Of a stretch of 64,000 nt of DNA, positions 18,045-26,753 are shown in pieces (position 1 is the first letter of the stretch; each line of letters begins with the position of its first letter). The notes beneath the pieces are model-generated. The model did no database searches. It saw nothing but the letters and a program-made list of their open reading frames with translations, and was not told the origin of the DNA. The translations under genes and the position numbers were made by a program. This DNA is from Parasedimentitalea psychrophila (lineage in GTDB: Bacteria > Pseudomonadota > Alphaproteobacteria > Rhodobacterales > Rhodobacteraceae): positions 2,627,501 to 2,691,500 of the forward strand of contig NZ_CP127247.1 of assembly GCF_030285785.1 (NCBI RefSeq). The letters run 5' to 3'.

Positions 18045-18707
18045 ATGATTGTTGAACGAAACGAACCGGTAACGCTGGTGGGCGGTGGCACAGTTGCGCC
18101 GGGGGATTTGGCCTATGCGTTGTCTCTGGCGCCCTTTCTGGTTGCTGCCGATAGTGGTGCCGACCGGGCCTTTGCGGCCGGCTATCAGCCGCAGCTGGTG
18201 ATCGGCGATCTGGATTCCCTATCGAATGTAGTGCGCAACCAGTTGGCGCCAAATATGATTTTTGAAATTGCCGAGCAGGACAGCACCGATTTCCACAAGG
18301 CTCTGCGCCATATCAAGGCGCCTGTGGTGGTGGCGGTTGGGTTTCTGGGCGCGCGGGTGGACCATCAGCTGGCCGCCTTCAATACCCTGGTTCAGGCCCT
18401 GGCTAGCCCCTGCATACTGCTGGGTGAGCACGAAGTGATTTTTCATGTGCCGCGCCAGATCAGCCTGCCGACCCTCGCCGGTGACATCGTGTCCCTGTTT
18501 CCCATGGGCGCTGTCAGCGGTGGCTCGACCGGGCTGAAATGGCCGCTAGAGGGGGTGCAGATGTCGCCGATGGGGCTGATCGGCACCTCGAATGAGGCAT
18601 TGGGCCCGGTCTGCCTGAGCCCGGATGGGCCCGGGCTGCTGGGCCTTATACCGCGGCACCATCTGCCGCAGCTGATGCCGCTGATTTCGCGGGCCCGGTC
18701 CTGGTAA
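18045..18707 (+). CDS. thiN: Thiamine pyrophosphokinase
   Basis: 220 aa. Transfers pyrophosphate from ATP to thiamine, making the cofactor thiamine diphosphate. Recognised by VAADSGADRAFAAGY, VIGDLDSLS and the QDSTDFHKAL catalytic segment, then VGFLGARVDHQLAAFNTL. The C-terminal beta-sandwich carries STGLKWPLEG and GTSNEALG for thiamine binding. The ATG was chosen because GGTGGAG precedes it; in-frame TTG codons lie upstream. Its 3' end overlaps the convergent DMT transporter gene by 62 bp. Confidence 0.9.
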   Translation: MIVERNEPVTLVGGGTVAPGDLAYALSLAPFLVAADSGADRAFAAGYQPQLVIGDLDSLSNVVRNQLAPNMIFEIAEQDSTDFHKALRHIKAPVVVAVGFLGARVDHQLAAFNTLVQALASPCILLGEHEVIFHVPRQISLPTLAGDIVSLFPMGAVSGGSTGLKWPLEGVQMSPMGLIGTSNEALGPVCLSPDGPGLLGLIPRHHLPQLMPLISRARSW

Positions 18708-19605
18708 CCTGCAGTTGCCGGGCGGCACTCTGTTCGCGCAGGATAACATAGAGTCCGGCAGCAATGGTCACCGCAATCCCGACTGAGGCCAGGGTGTTGG
18801 GCAATTGGTCAAAGATCAGCCAGCCCAGCAGGGTTGCCACCGGGATTTCAAGATATTGCATAGAGGCCAGCGTTGAGGCCGGCGCATAGCGCAGGCTCCA
18901 GGTCATCAGCAGATGGGTGACGGTGCCCAAAACGCCGATAGCCATCAGCAAAAGCCAATCCTGGCTGTCCGGGGTCAGCAGCGTTAACGGCGCGATCTCC
19001 AGCTGTGTCCCGATCAGCAGCAGCGGCGCCAGCAACAGGCAGGCCATCAGGCCCGACACCGCCTGAAGGCCAATCGGGTCGGTCTTTTTGGCGATCTGGC
19101 GGGTCACCAACATGAAGAAGGCAAAGATCACCGCCATCAGCAGGGGCCACAGGGCGGGCCAGCCGACCTGGATGAAACTGGGCTGGATCACCAGCAGAGT
19201 GCCGCCAAAGCCAACAATGCAGGCCCCCAGACGGCGCAGTCCAATCTCTTCGCCAAGCACGTATTTGCCCAGCAACAGCATAAGGAATGGCATCACAAAA
19301 GCGATTGCAACAGCATCCGCCAGCGGCAGGTATTTCAGCGCGGTGAACATGGCGCCGATGCCGCTGATATGCAGCAGCGTGCGCAGAAAGGTCAACTGCA
19401 ACACCCGGCCCCGCATGCGCCATTGGCGGCGGGTGGCCCAGATCAATGGGGCCAGCAGCAAGAACTGCACCGCAAAGCGGACAAACAGCAATTCGCCCAG
19501 CGGAATGGTGCCGCCCAGCAGCTTGGCCACCGCGTCGCCCATGGGGGCAACGATACAAAACCCCAGCATCAACAGGATACCAAGAGTGGGATGATCTTTT
19601 GCCAT
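18646..19605 (-). CDS. DMT/EamA-family transporter
   Basis: 319 aa with ten predicted hydrophobic helices in two EamA repeats. The first opens GILLMLGFCIVAPMGDAVAKLL and includes the YLPLADAVAIAFVMPFLMLLLG motif; the second includes YAPASTLASMQYLEIPVATLLGWL. Inner-membrane metabolite or drug exporter of unknown substrate. Overlaps the end of thiN on the other strand, which has no clear terminator, so transcripts may collide. Confidence 0.87.
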   Translation of the reverse strand: MAKDHPTLGILLMLGFCIVAPMGDAVAKLLGGTIPLGELLFVRFAVQFLLLAPLIWATRRQWRMRGRVLQLTFLRTLLHISGIGAMFTALKYLPLADAVAIAFVMPFLMLLLGKYVLGEEIGLRRLGACIVGFGGTLLVIQPSFIQVGWPALWPLLMAVIFAFFMLVTRQIAKKTDPIGLQAVSGLMACLLLAPLLLIGTQLEIAPLTLLTPDSQDWLLLMAIGVLGTVTHLLMTWSLRYAPASTLASMQYLEIPVATLLGWLIFDQLPNTLASVGIAVTIAAGLYVILREQSAARQLQVTRTGPAKSAASAAADGAAV

Positions 19606-19666
19606 TCCTAAACGCTAGCCTAGATTTTCAGAATTGCAAGCCATGGTTGAGGCTGGCGGTGTGAAT

Positions 19667-21040
19667 TCAACAATTGGGGACATTAACCGCCAATCCACCC
19701 AGCGATGTTTCCTTGTATTTCTGATGCATGTCCTCGCCGGTCTGGCGCATGGTTTCGATCACCGCGTCCAGCGGAACAAGGTGCTGCCCGTCACCGCGCA
19801 GGGCCAGAGATGCGGCTGACACCGCTTTGATCGTGCCCAGCCCGTTGCGTTCGATGCAGGGCACCTGCACCAAGCCCTTGACCGGGTCGCAGGTCATGCC
19901 CAAATGGTGCTCCAGGGCAATTTCAGCGGCGTTTTCGACCTGTTCAGGGCTGCCGCCCATGACCGCACAGAGACCAGCCGCGGCCATGGCCGCAGCTGAG
20001 CCGACTTCGGCCTGACAGCCAGCCTCGGCGCCGGATATCGAGGCGTTGTATTTCACCAACCCGCCGATCGCCGCTGCCGTCAGCAGGAAATCCTCGACAT
20101 GGCTGGGCGCGGCTCCGGGCACGTGGTCTAGATAATAGCGCAGGGTGGCCGGCAGCACCCCGGCGGCGCCATTGGTGGGGGCGGTGACCACCTGCCCACC
20201 GGCGGCGTTTTCCTCGTTCACCGCCATCGCATAGACGATCATCCAGTCGTTGATGGTATGGGGTGCGGTCAGGTTCATGCCGCGTTCGGCCAGCAAGGCA
20301 TCATGAATGCCCTTGGCGCGGCGGCGCACGTTGAGGCCGCCGGGCAGGATGCCATCGCGCACCAGCCCGCGTTCGATGCAATCATTCATCACCTGCCAGA
20401 GCCGCGCGGTGCCCTTGGCCAGGCTTTGCGCGCAACCCCGCGACACCTCATTGGCGCGTTTCATGCCGGCAATGGTCTTGCCGCTGGATTTTGCCATCTG
20501 CAGCATCTCGACGGCAGATTTGAATGGGAAGGGAACCGGAGCCCCTTCGTCGGTGTCCTTGCCGCTCGCCAGCTCTTCCTCGGTCAGCACAAAGCCACCG
20601 CCGACGGAATAATAGACCTGCTGCAGCGACACATCGCCCTGCGCATCGGTGGCCATCAGTATCATGCCATTGGCATGGCCGGGCAGCGTATGATCATAGT
20701 CAAAGACCATATCAGTGTCCGGATCAAAACGCAGATCCCCCAGCCCCTCGGGCTGCACCAGCTTCTGGGCCCGGATCGCCGTCAGCGCCGCCTCGGCCTT
20801 GGCATCGTCATAGGTCTCGGGCAGAAAACCGGCCAGCCCCAGAATGGTGGCGCGGTCGGTGGCATGGCCGGCGCCGGTAAAGGCCAGCGAGCCATGCAGC
20901 GAGGCTCTGACCCCGTGGAATTCAAACGGCGAGGCGCGCATCAGGTCGAGAAAACGCGCGGCCGCCACCATTGGCCCCATGGTATGTGACGACGATGGGC
21001 CGATGCCGACTTTGAACATGTCAAAAACAGAGAGGAACAT
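19667..21040 (-). CDS. sdaA: L-serine ammonia-lyase (Fe-S serine dehydratase)
   Basis: 457 aa single-chain enzyme. Deaminates L-serine to pyruvate using an oxygen-sensitive [4Fe-4S] cluster. N-terminal beta domain: [20 protein letters not shown]. Alpha domain: cluster cysteines in [13 protein letters not shown] and in [18 protein letters not shown], and the conserved [12 protein letters not shown]. Its ATG shares one base with the stop of the upstream GST gene (TAATG), so the two are translationally coupled. Confidence 0.95.
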   Translation of the reverse strand: MFLSVFDMFKVGIGPSSSHTMGPMVAAARFLDLMRASPFEFHGVRASLHGSLAFTGAGHATDRATILGLAGFLPETYDDAKAEAALTAIRAQKLVQPEGLGDLRFDPDTDMVFDYDHTLPGHANGMILMATDAQGDVSLQQVYYSVGGGFVLTEEELASGKDTDEGAPVPFPFKSAVEMLQMAKSSGKTIAGMKRANEVSRGCAQSLAKGTARLWQVMNDCIERGLVRDGILPGGLNVRRRAKGIHDALLAERGMNLTAPHTINDWMIVYAMAVNEENAAGGQVVTAPTNGAAGVLPATLRYYLDHVPGAAPSHVEDFLLTAAAIGGLVKYNASISGAEAGCQAEVGSAAAMAAAGLCAVMGGSPEQVENAAEIALEHHLGMTCDPVKGLVQVPCIERNGLGTIKAVSAASLALRGDGQHLVPLDAVIETMRQTGEDMHQKYKETSLGGLAVNVPNC

Positions 21041-21747
21041 TATGTGGGGGACCCTTCGGGAGGTTTGGCTAGAAACGGGCTGGTGAACGGGGTCGCCCCA
21101 AGGCCTTCGGCACAACGGGCGGCTGAAACGGAGGCGCGCAGCTCAAGCTTGGTGCAGATGGCCTGCAGGTTCGGATACTGCGCCAGCACCATCCAGCTGC
21201 GGTCGCTCCCCTGCGGATAAAGCGCCATCCAGCGCAGCTGACAGGCCAGGTAAAGATCCAGAACCGACGGCTCATCACCGCCAAGCCAGCTGGGTCTTTG
21301 CGCGGCGGCAGCGTCAATATGGCTCAGGTGGCTGTGCAGGCGCTGACGCTGGACGCGGCGCAACTGATGCTGCTGTGTCAGGTCGGTGCCAATATAGTGC
21401 TCTGGGTAAAACAGAATGCGCAGGTCCGCATGCAGGGTGTTCGAGGTGAAGAACAGCCATTTCAGAAACCCCGCCCGCTGGTCACTGTCCACAGCTGGCG
21501 CCAATGCGCCATGGCGGTCGGAGAGCCACAGCAGAATGGCCGCCGTTTCAAACATCGGCCCGTCCGGGGTTTCCAGCACCGGAATCAGCCCGCTGGGATT
21601 GAGCGCCCGGTAGGCGGCACTGCGCTGCGCCTGCGCCTGCCTGTCGACAAGCACAGTCTCATAGTCTTGTCCCAGTTCTTCCAATGCCAGCCGGATCACC
21701 AGCGAGGCATTGTCGGGGGCGTAGTGTAGGCGATAGCGCTTTATCAT
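21040..21747 (-). CDS. Glutathione S-transferase family protein
   Basis: 235 aa. N-terminal thioredoxin-like domain (YRLHYAPDNASLVIRLALEELG; NPSGLIPVLETPDGPMFETAAILLWLSD with the glutathione-binding Pro and Glu-Thr) and an all-helical C-terminal domain containing WLGGDEPSVLDLYLACQLRW. No catalytic Cys or Ser at the usual position is obvious. First gene of a coupled pair with sdaA; any link to serine breakdown is unproven. Confidence 0.87.
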   Translation of the reverse strand: MIKRYRLHYAPDNASLVIRLALEELGQDYETVLVDRQAQAQRSAAYRALNPSGLIPVLETPDGPMFETAAILLWLSDRHGALAPAVDSDQRAGFLKWLFFTSNTLHADLRILFYPEHYIGTDLTQQHQLRRVQRQRLHSHLSHIDAAAAQRPSWLGGDEPSVLDLYLACQLRWMALYPQGSDRSWMVLAQYPNLQAICTKLELRASVSAARCAEGLGATPFTSPFLAKPPEGSPT

Positions 21748-21890
21748 GGCGCTAGTCCTAAACCAGGGGCCGGTAAACCCGATGTCCAATTGCGTCGTTT
21801 CCCATCGGAAACACGAAATTTGCGCCGCCTGTCGGATGCCTCGGCAGCCGTCGAGGGCCTGATTGGCGGCGCGGCCTGTCTGACCGCGAC

Positions 21891-21953
21891 ATTGAGTATT
21901 TGTACAAAGATGAAGGTCTGGGGGAGTGTTTCATCTTTTTGTAAATACTCAAT
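21891..21953. repeat. Double REP-like palindrome upstream of rpiA
   Basis: Two 24-nt arms, 21891-21914 (ATTGAGTATTTGTACAAAGA then TGAA) and 21930-21953, face each other across 15 nt. They pair with two G-T wobbles and one mismatch. Each arm matches the dispersed consensus GAGTATTT...AAGATGAA, so this is two head-to-head copies. It lies about 110 bp before rpiA, in a 313-bp divergent intergenic region in which I see no other feature. Confidence 0.8.
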
Positions 21954-22060
21954 TGCAACCTGGCCAAAATCGAGACCAGAGTCAGGGGCGTGAATTGTTC
22001 CTCGCAACCTTGGCGCGCTTTGCCTATAACCCGGTGAAACATCCCTACGGAGTCACTGCC

Positions 22061-22849
22061 ATGACCGGAGAACTGTCCCCCATCGACAAGGCCAAATTTG
22101 TGGCCGCCAAACGGGCCGCCGATTTTGTCGAAGATGGTATGCGCGTTGGACTGGGCACCGGATCAACCGCCGCCTGGCTGGTGCGCTGTCTGGGGGAAAT
22201 GGTGCGCGATGAAGGGCTGAAGTTCAAAGGTGTCCCCACCTCGACCCGCACCGCCGAGTTGGCGCGCGAAGTTGGCATTGAGGTGATCTCGCTGGATGAG
22301 GCCAGGTGGCTGGACCTGACCATTGACGGGGCCGACGAATTCGACGGTGATCTGAACCTGATCAAGGGTGGCGGCGGTGCGTTGTTGCAGGAAAAGATTG
22401 TTGCGACGGCAAGCGATCAAATGGTGGTGATCACCGACATCAGTAAAGAGGTCGGAACACTGGGGGCCTTTCCACTGCCCGTCGAGGTGATCCCGTTCGG
22501 CTGGCAGACCACCCATGCTTTGATCGAGGAAACCCTTATTTCCATGGATGTCATGGGGCGGTCCGCCACCCTGCGCATGAACGGTGACCGGCCCTTTATC
22601 ACCGACGAGGGCAACCATATTCTGGATCTGCATCTGCAGCGTATTGGCAATCCGCGCCAGCTGGCCCTGGTGATGAACCAAATGCCGGGGGTGGTTGAAA
22701 ACGGCTTGTTCATTGATATCTGTGACACCGTCGTGATCGGCTATGGCGATGGCAAGGTCGAGGTGCGCGACATCAATGAAGGCACAGTGACACATGACCG
22801 GTTGGATTTTGTCGAAAGCGACAACCTGTTCACCGACCTGACGGACTAA
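22061..22849 (+). CDS. rpiA: Ribose-5-phosphate isomerase A
   Basis: 262 aa. Interconverts ribose 5-phosphate and ribulose 5-phosphate in the pentose phosphate pathway. Marks: VGLGTGSTAAWLVRCLGE (phosphate loop), LTIDGADEFDGDLNLIKGGG with the catalytic acid and Lys, and ITDEGNHILDLH. GGAG lies 11-14 nt before the ATG. Glutathione reductase follows after 12 nt, so the pair form an operon that couples carbon flow to redox upkeep. Confidence 0.96.
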   Translation: MTGELSPIDKAKFVAAKRAADFVEDGMRVGLGTGSTAAWLVRCLGEMVRDEGLKFKGVPTSTRTAELAREVGIEVISLDEARWLDLTIDGADEFDGDLNLIKGGGGALLQEKIVATASDQMVVITDISKEVGTLGAFPLPVEVIPFGWQTTHALIEETLISMDVMGRSATLRMNGDRPFITDEGNHILDLHLQRIGNPRQLALVMNQMPGVVENGLFIDICDTVVIGYGDGKVEVRDINEGTVTHDRLDFVESDNLFTDLTD

Positions 22850-22861
22850 GGAAAGACGACC

Positions 22862-24220
22862 ATGGGTTTTGATTATGATCTTTTTGTCATCGGCGGCGGC
22901 TCGGGCGGCGTGCGGGCGGCGCGGGTGGCGGCGGGGGAGACCGGTGCCAAGGTGGCGCTGGCCGAAGAGGACCGTTACGGCGGCACCTGTGTGATCCGCG
23001 GCTGTGTGCCCAAGAAGCTGATGGTGTTTGCAAGCGAATACGCCAGCATGGTCGAAGATGCGCAGGCCTATGGCTGGGACATCAAACCCGGCGCGTTCAA
23101 CTGGGATCATTTTCGCGGTAAGATGCACGCCGAGCTGGACCGGCTGGAAGGCATCTATCGCAACATCCTGAAAAACAACGGCGTGGAGACATTCGACGCC
23201 CGTGCCAAGCTGGTGGATGCCCATACTGTGGAGCTGTCCGACGGCACCCGTAAAACCGCCAAGCACATCCTGATCGCCACCGGCGGTCATCCGGTGAAAC
23301 CCGACATTCCCGGTGCCGAACTGGCGATCACCTCAAATGAGATTTTTCATCTGGAGAAGCTGCCCAAGACGATGCTGATTGTTGGCGGTGGCTATATTGC
23401 CAGTGAATTTGCCGGCATCATGAACGGCCTGGGCGTCAACACCACGCAGTTCTATCGGGGCGCGCAGATCCTGCGGGGCTTTGACGACGAGGCGCGCGGG
23501 CTGGTCTGTGAAGAGATGTGCCAGGCGGGCATCGACGTGCATCTGGGCACCAATGTGCTGGAGATGCGCCGTGAGGGCGATCAGGTCTGGGTCAAGGCGA
23601 CCAACGGTGAGGAGCGGTTGTTTGATCAGGTGATGTTTGCCACCGGTCGGACGCCCAATGCAGATGATCTGGGGCTCGAGGCGCTGGGCATCGCACGGGG
23701 CCGCAAAGGTGAGATCGTGGTGGATGACTACAGCCAGACTGCGGTGCCATCGGTCTATGCCATTGGCGATGTGACCGACCGGGTGAACCTTACTCCGGTG
23801 GCGATCCGCGAGGGCATGGCCTTTGTTGAGACCGTGTTCAAGGGCAACCCCACCAAGCCGGATCACGCGCTGATCCCTACGGCCATCTTTACCCAGCCGG
23901 AAATGGGCACCGTGGGGCTGAGCGAGGAAGAGGCGGCCGAGCAGGAGCCGATCGAAGTCTACTCGACCAGCTTCAAGCCGATGCAACAGGCCTTTGCGGG
24001 ACGCGCCCAACGTGTTTTGATGAAACTGGTGGTCAGCAAGGCCAGCCGCAAGGTTCTGGGCTGTCACATCGTCGCACCGGGCGCCGGTGAGATGATCCAG
24101 CTGGCGGGCATCGCGGTCAAGATGGGCGCGACTAAGGAAGATTTCGACCGGACAGTGGCGGTTCACCCGACCATGTCCGAAGAACTGGTAACACTGAAAA
24201 CACCTGTGCGCAGCGCTTGA
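22862..24220 (+). CDS. gor: Glutathione-disulfide reductase
   Basis: 452 aa pyridine nucleotide-disulfide oxidoreductase. FAD loop VIGGGSGGVRAARVAA; redox-active disulfide GGTCVIRGCVPKKL (CxxxxC); NAD(P)-binding GGGYIASEFAGIMNGLG; second FAD segment VYAIGDVTDRVNLTPVA; C-terminal active-site HPTMSEELVT. Reduces GSSG in the cytoplasm. The preceding AAGGAAAG is a good ribosome site. Adjacent to rpiA as in many roseobacters. Confidence 0.95.
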   Translation: MGFDYDLFVIGGGSGGVRAARVAAGETGAKVALAEEDRYGGTCVIRGCVPKKLMVFASEYASMVEDAQAYGWDIKPGAFNWDHFRGKMHAELDRLEGIYRNILKNNGVETFDARAKLVDAHTVELSDGTRKTAKHILIATGGHPVKPDIPGAELAITSNEIFHLEKLPKTMLIVGGGYIASEFAGIMNGLGVNTTQFYRGAQILRGFDDEARGLVCEEMCQAGIDVHLGTNVLEMRREGDQVWVKATNGEERLFDQVMFATGRTPNADDLGLEALGIARGRKGEIVVDDYSQTAVPSVYAIGDVTDRVNLTPVAIREGMAFVETVFKGNPTKPDHALIPTAIFTQPEMGTVGLSEEEAAEQEPIEVYSTSFKPMQQAFAGRAQRVLMKLVVSKASRKVLGCHIVAPGAGEMIQLAGIAVKMGATKEDFDRTVAVHPTMSEELVTLKTPVRSA

Positions 24221-24287
24221 ATTTCGGCGTTTAGACCACAGGTTAGCACAAATGCCGCAACTCGCGGCGAGATAGGGATAGGATAAT

Positions 24288-25436
24288 ATGTCGGGCAACA
24301 GTGGTGGTCCCTGGGGGGGCGGAGGCTCTTCCGGTGGCGGAGGCAACAAGGGCAACGGCGACAACAACAACGGTGGCGGTAAACGTCCCGGTGATGACGG
24401 TCCGCAGATCCCTGAGATCGACGAGCTGGTGAAAAAAGGCCAGGAACAGTTGCGGGTGCTGATGGGCGGACGTGGCGGCGGTGGTCAGGGCGGCGGCAAT
24501 CGCGGCTCTGGCGCTTCGGGCCCCTTGTTCACCAAAGGCACCGTCGGGCTGGGCCTGCTTGGCGCTGCGGTTCTGTGGGGCATGGCCAGCTTTTACACGG
24601 TCAAACCCGAAGAACAGTCGGTTGAACTGTTTCTGGGCAAATATTCTGCCACCGGCGAGCCGGGCCTGAACTTTGCCCCATGGCCACTGGTCACCGCCGA
24701 GGTGATCCCGGTCAAGGTGGAACAGACCGAGACAATCGGGGCGGGCTCGCGCGGCAATGATGCCGGGCTAATGCTGACCGGTGATGAGAACATCATCGAC
24801 ATTGATTTCCAGGTGGTCTGGAACATCAACGATCCGGCCAAATTTCTGTTCAATTTGCGCGATCCACAGCAGTCCATTCAGGCGGTGTCTGAATCGGCGA
24901 TGCGTGAAATCATCGCCCAGTCGGAACTGGCACCGATCCTCAACCGGGACCGGGGTATTATTTCGGACAGTCTGCAAGAGCTGATCCAGTCAACGCTGGA
25001 CAGCTATAACAGTGGCGTCAACATCATCCGGGTCAACTTTGACGGTGCCGATCCGCCAGAGCCCGTCAAAGATGCCTTCCGCGCCGTGCAATCGGCAGGT
25101 CAGGAACGTGACCGGCTGGAAAAGCAGGCTGATGCCTATGCCAACCAGATCTTGGCTGGCGCTCGTGGTTCATCTGCCCAGACGCTGGAAGAGGCCGAAG
25201 GCTATCGTGCCCAGGTGGTGAACGAAGCTGAAGGTGAAGCAAGCCGTTTCACTGCGGTTTTGGAGGAATACCTCAAGGCACCAGAAGTGACGCGCAAGCG
25301 CCTGTATCTGGAAACCATGGAAGTGGTTCTGAGCCGGGTCGACAAGGTCATCCTGGATGACACTGCTGGTGGTAACGGTCAGGGTGTCGTGCCCTATCTG
25401 CCGCTGAACGAATTACGCCGGACGGAGGGCAACTAA
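24288..25436 (+). CDS. hflK: Membrane protease modulator HflK
   Basis: 382 aa SPFH/band 7 protein. The N-terminal about 80 residues are cytoplasmic and extremely Gly/Asn-rich. One membrane helix (about 85-103, GTVGLGLLGAAVLWGMASFY) precedes the periplasmic band-7 domain (VKPEEQSVELFLGKY ...). A coiled coil follows (AGQERDRLEKQADAYANQ). With HflC it forms the cage around FtsH and modulates membrane protein turnover. The stop overlaps the HflC start (TAATG). Confidence 0.94.
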   Translation: MSGNSGGPWGGGGSSGGGGNKGNGDNNNGGGKRPGDDGPQIPEIDELVKKGQEQLRVLMGGRGGGGQGGGNRGSGASGPLFTKGTVGLGLLGAAVLWGMASFYTVKPEEQSVELFLGKYSATGEPGLNFAPWPLVTAEVIPVKVEQTETIGAGSRGNDAGLMLTGDENIIDIDFQVVWNINDPAKFLFNLRDPQQSIQAVSESAMREIIAQSELAPILNRDRGIISDSLQELIQSTLDSYNSGVNIIRVNFDGADPPEPVKDAFRAVQSAGQERDRLEKQADAYANQILAGARGSSAQTLEEAEGYRAQVVNEAEGEASRFTAVLEEYLKAPEVTRKRLYLETMEVVLSRVDKVILDDTAGGNGQGVVPYLPLNELRRTEGN

Positions 25437-26314
25437 TGCGGAAAACTACATTTCTCTTGCCCCTGCTGGTGCTTGCCATCGTGGCGGGCCTGTCGGCAGT
25501 GTTCATCGTGGACGAGCGTGAAAAGGCGCTGGTGCTGCAATTTGGTCGGGTTGTTGCGGTCAAGGAAGAGCCCGGATTGGCGTTCAAGATCCCGCTGATC
25601 CAGGAGGTCGTGACCTATGACGACCGCATCCTGAGCCGCGAAGTTGGCCCATTGGAGATTACTCCGCTGGATGATCGCCGCCTGGTGGTTGACGCCTTTG
25701 CCCGCTACCGCATCGCCAATATCCGTCAGTTCCGCCAAGCGGTGGGTGCCGGTGGCATCGCCGTGGCTGAAAACCGGCTCGATTCGATCCTGCGGGCGGA
25801 AATCCGTGAGGTTCTGGGTTCGGTCAGCTCCAATGACATCCTGTCATCCGACCGGGCGGCGCTGATGCTGCGCATTCGCAACGGTGCCATTCTTCAGGCC
25901 CGCTCTCTGGGACTTGAGGTGATCGACGTGCGGTTGAAACGCACCGATCTGCCACAGGCCAACCTGGAAGCGACATTCGCCCGGATGCGCGCCGAGCGGG
26001 AACGTGAAGCCGCAGACGAGATCGCCCGTGGTAAGGAAGCCGCGCAGCGGGTTCGCGCCCAAGCCGACCGTACTCAGGTCGAACTGGTGTCTGAGGCCGA
26101 GCGTGAAGCCGAGATCATCCGTGGTCAGGCCGATGCCCGACGCAACGCGATCTTTGCCGAAGCTTACGGTAAGGATATCGCGTTCTTTGAGTTCTACCGG
26201 ACACTGGCCGCCTATCGCGCGTCGATGCTGGAGGGCAATTCCTCGATGGTGCTGTCACCCGATTCAGAGTTCTTCAACTATCTGAAGTCCTCGACTGGGC
26301 CCGCAGCCAACTGA
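25436..26314 (+). CDS. hflC: Membrane protease modulator HflC
   Basis: 292 aa. N-terminal membrane anchor (TTFLLPLLVLAIVAGLSAVF), then band-7 domain FIVDEREKALVLQFGRVV, and a long coiled coil (ERAEREREAADEIARGK region). The end FFEFYRTLAAYRASM matches the HflC C-terminus. Partner of HflK. Both ends overlap neighbours by one base (TAATG and TGATG), which shows tight translational coupling. Confidence 0.94.
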   Translation: MRKTTFLLPLLVLAIVAGLSAVFIVDEREKALVLQFGRVVAVKEEPGLAFKIPLIQEVVTYDDRILSREVGPLEITPLDDRRLVVDAFARYRIANIRQFRQAVGAGGIAVAENRLDSILRAEIREVLGSVSSNDILSSDRAALMLRIRNGAILQARSLGLEVIDVRLKRTDLPQANLEATFARMRAEREREAADEIARGKEAAQRVRAQADRTQVELVSEAEREAEIIRGQADARRNAIFAEAYGKDIAFFEFYRTLAAYRASMLEGNSSMVLSPDSEFFNYLKSSTGPAAN

Positions 26315-26508
26315 TGGCGATGATCTTTCTGGCCCTTGGGCTGGTGTTTATAGTAGAGGGGCTGGCCTATGTGCTGGCCCCTTCTCTTGTTGAACGACTG
26401 TTGCAGATGATGCGGCAGTTGGGCCTGAATGAGCGGCGTCAGATTGGCGCCATGGCGATGGGTCTGGGGTTGGTCCTGCTGTGGATTGCACATCTTTTGG
26501 GCGCGTAG
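26314..26508 (+). CDS. DUF2065 family small membrane protein
   Basis: 64 aa with two hydrophobic helices (about 2-22 and 45-63) and a short basic loop (RQLGLNERRQIG). It matches the DUF2065 family, which regularly follows hflC. Function unknown; a helper of the HflKC/FtsH complex is only an inference from gene order. The start overlaps the hflC stop by one base. Confidence 0.85.
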   Translation: MAMIFLALGLVFIVEGLAYVLAPSLVERLLQMMRQLGLNERRQIGAMAMGLGLVLLWIAHLLGA

Positions 26509-26680
26509 GCCGGCCCTTGGCGGCTGCACTGTAATCTGGGGCAGTCGATGGGCGGATTTTAGCGCATCCAGTGGCCGGATTGCGCGGCTTTGACTGTAAC
26601 CTCGCTCACTTCAAATTGAATATGTGCAACATTTATTGCGGCAAGCGCGGAAGTGACTACATTGTCTTTCAGGCCTCCCA

Positions 26681-26713
26681 GGGACCAGGCCGGGGACCAG
26701 ACCAGAGACCAGG
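26681..26713. repeat. 12-bp tandem repeat in degP leader
   Basis: Nearly three units of GGGACCAGGCCG (GGGACCAGACCA, GAGACCAGGTTT) stand 41-73 bp before the degP ATG. It may mark a regulator site or simple slippage; nothing else is seen in the 245-bp gap between DUF2065 and degP. Confidence 0.6.
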
Positions 26714-26753
26714 TTTTGGACCCGCCGTTTGGTTCAAAAGGAGGAGCGCAACA

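Noticed and set aside
26571-26753. 61-codon N-terminal extension of degP
   Set aside because: The strong AAGGAGGAG site and the usual start at 26754 argue against it. The extension crosses the 12-bp tandem repeats.
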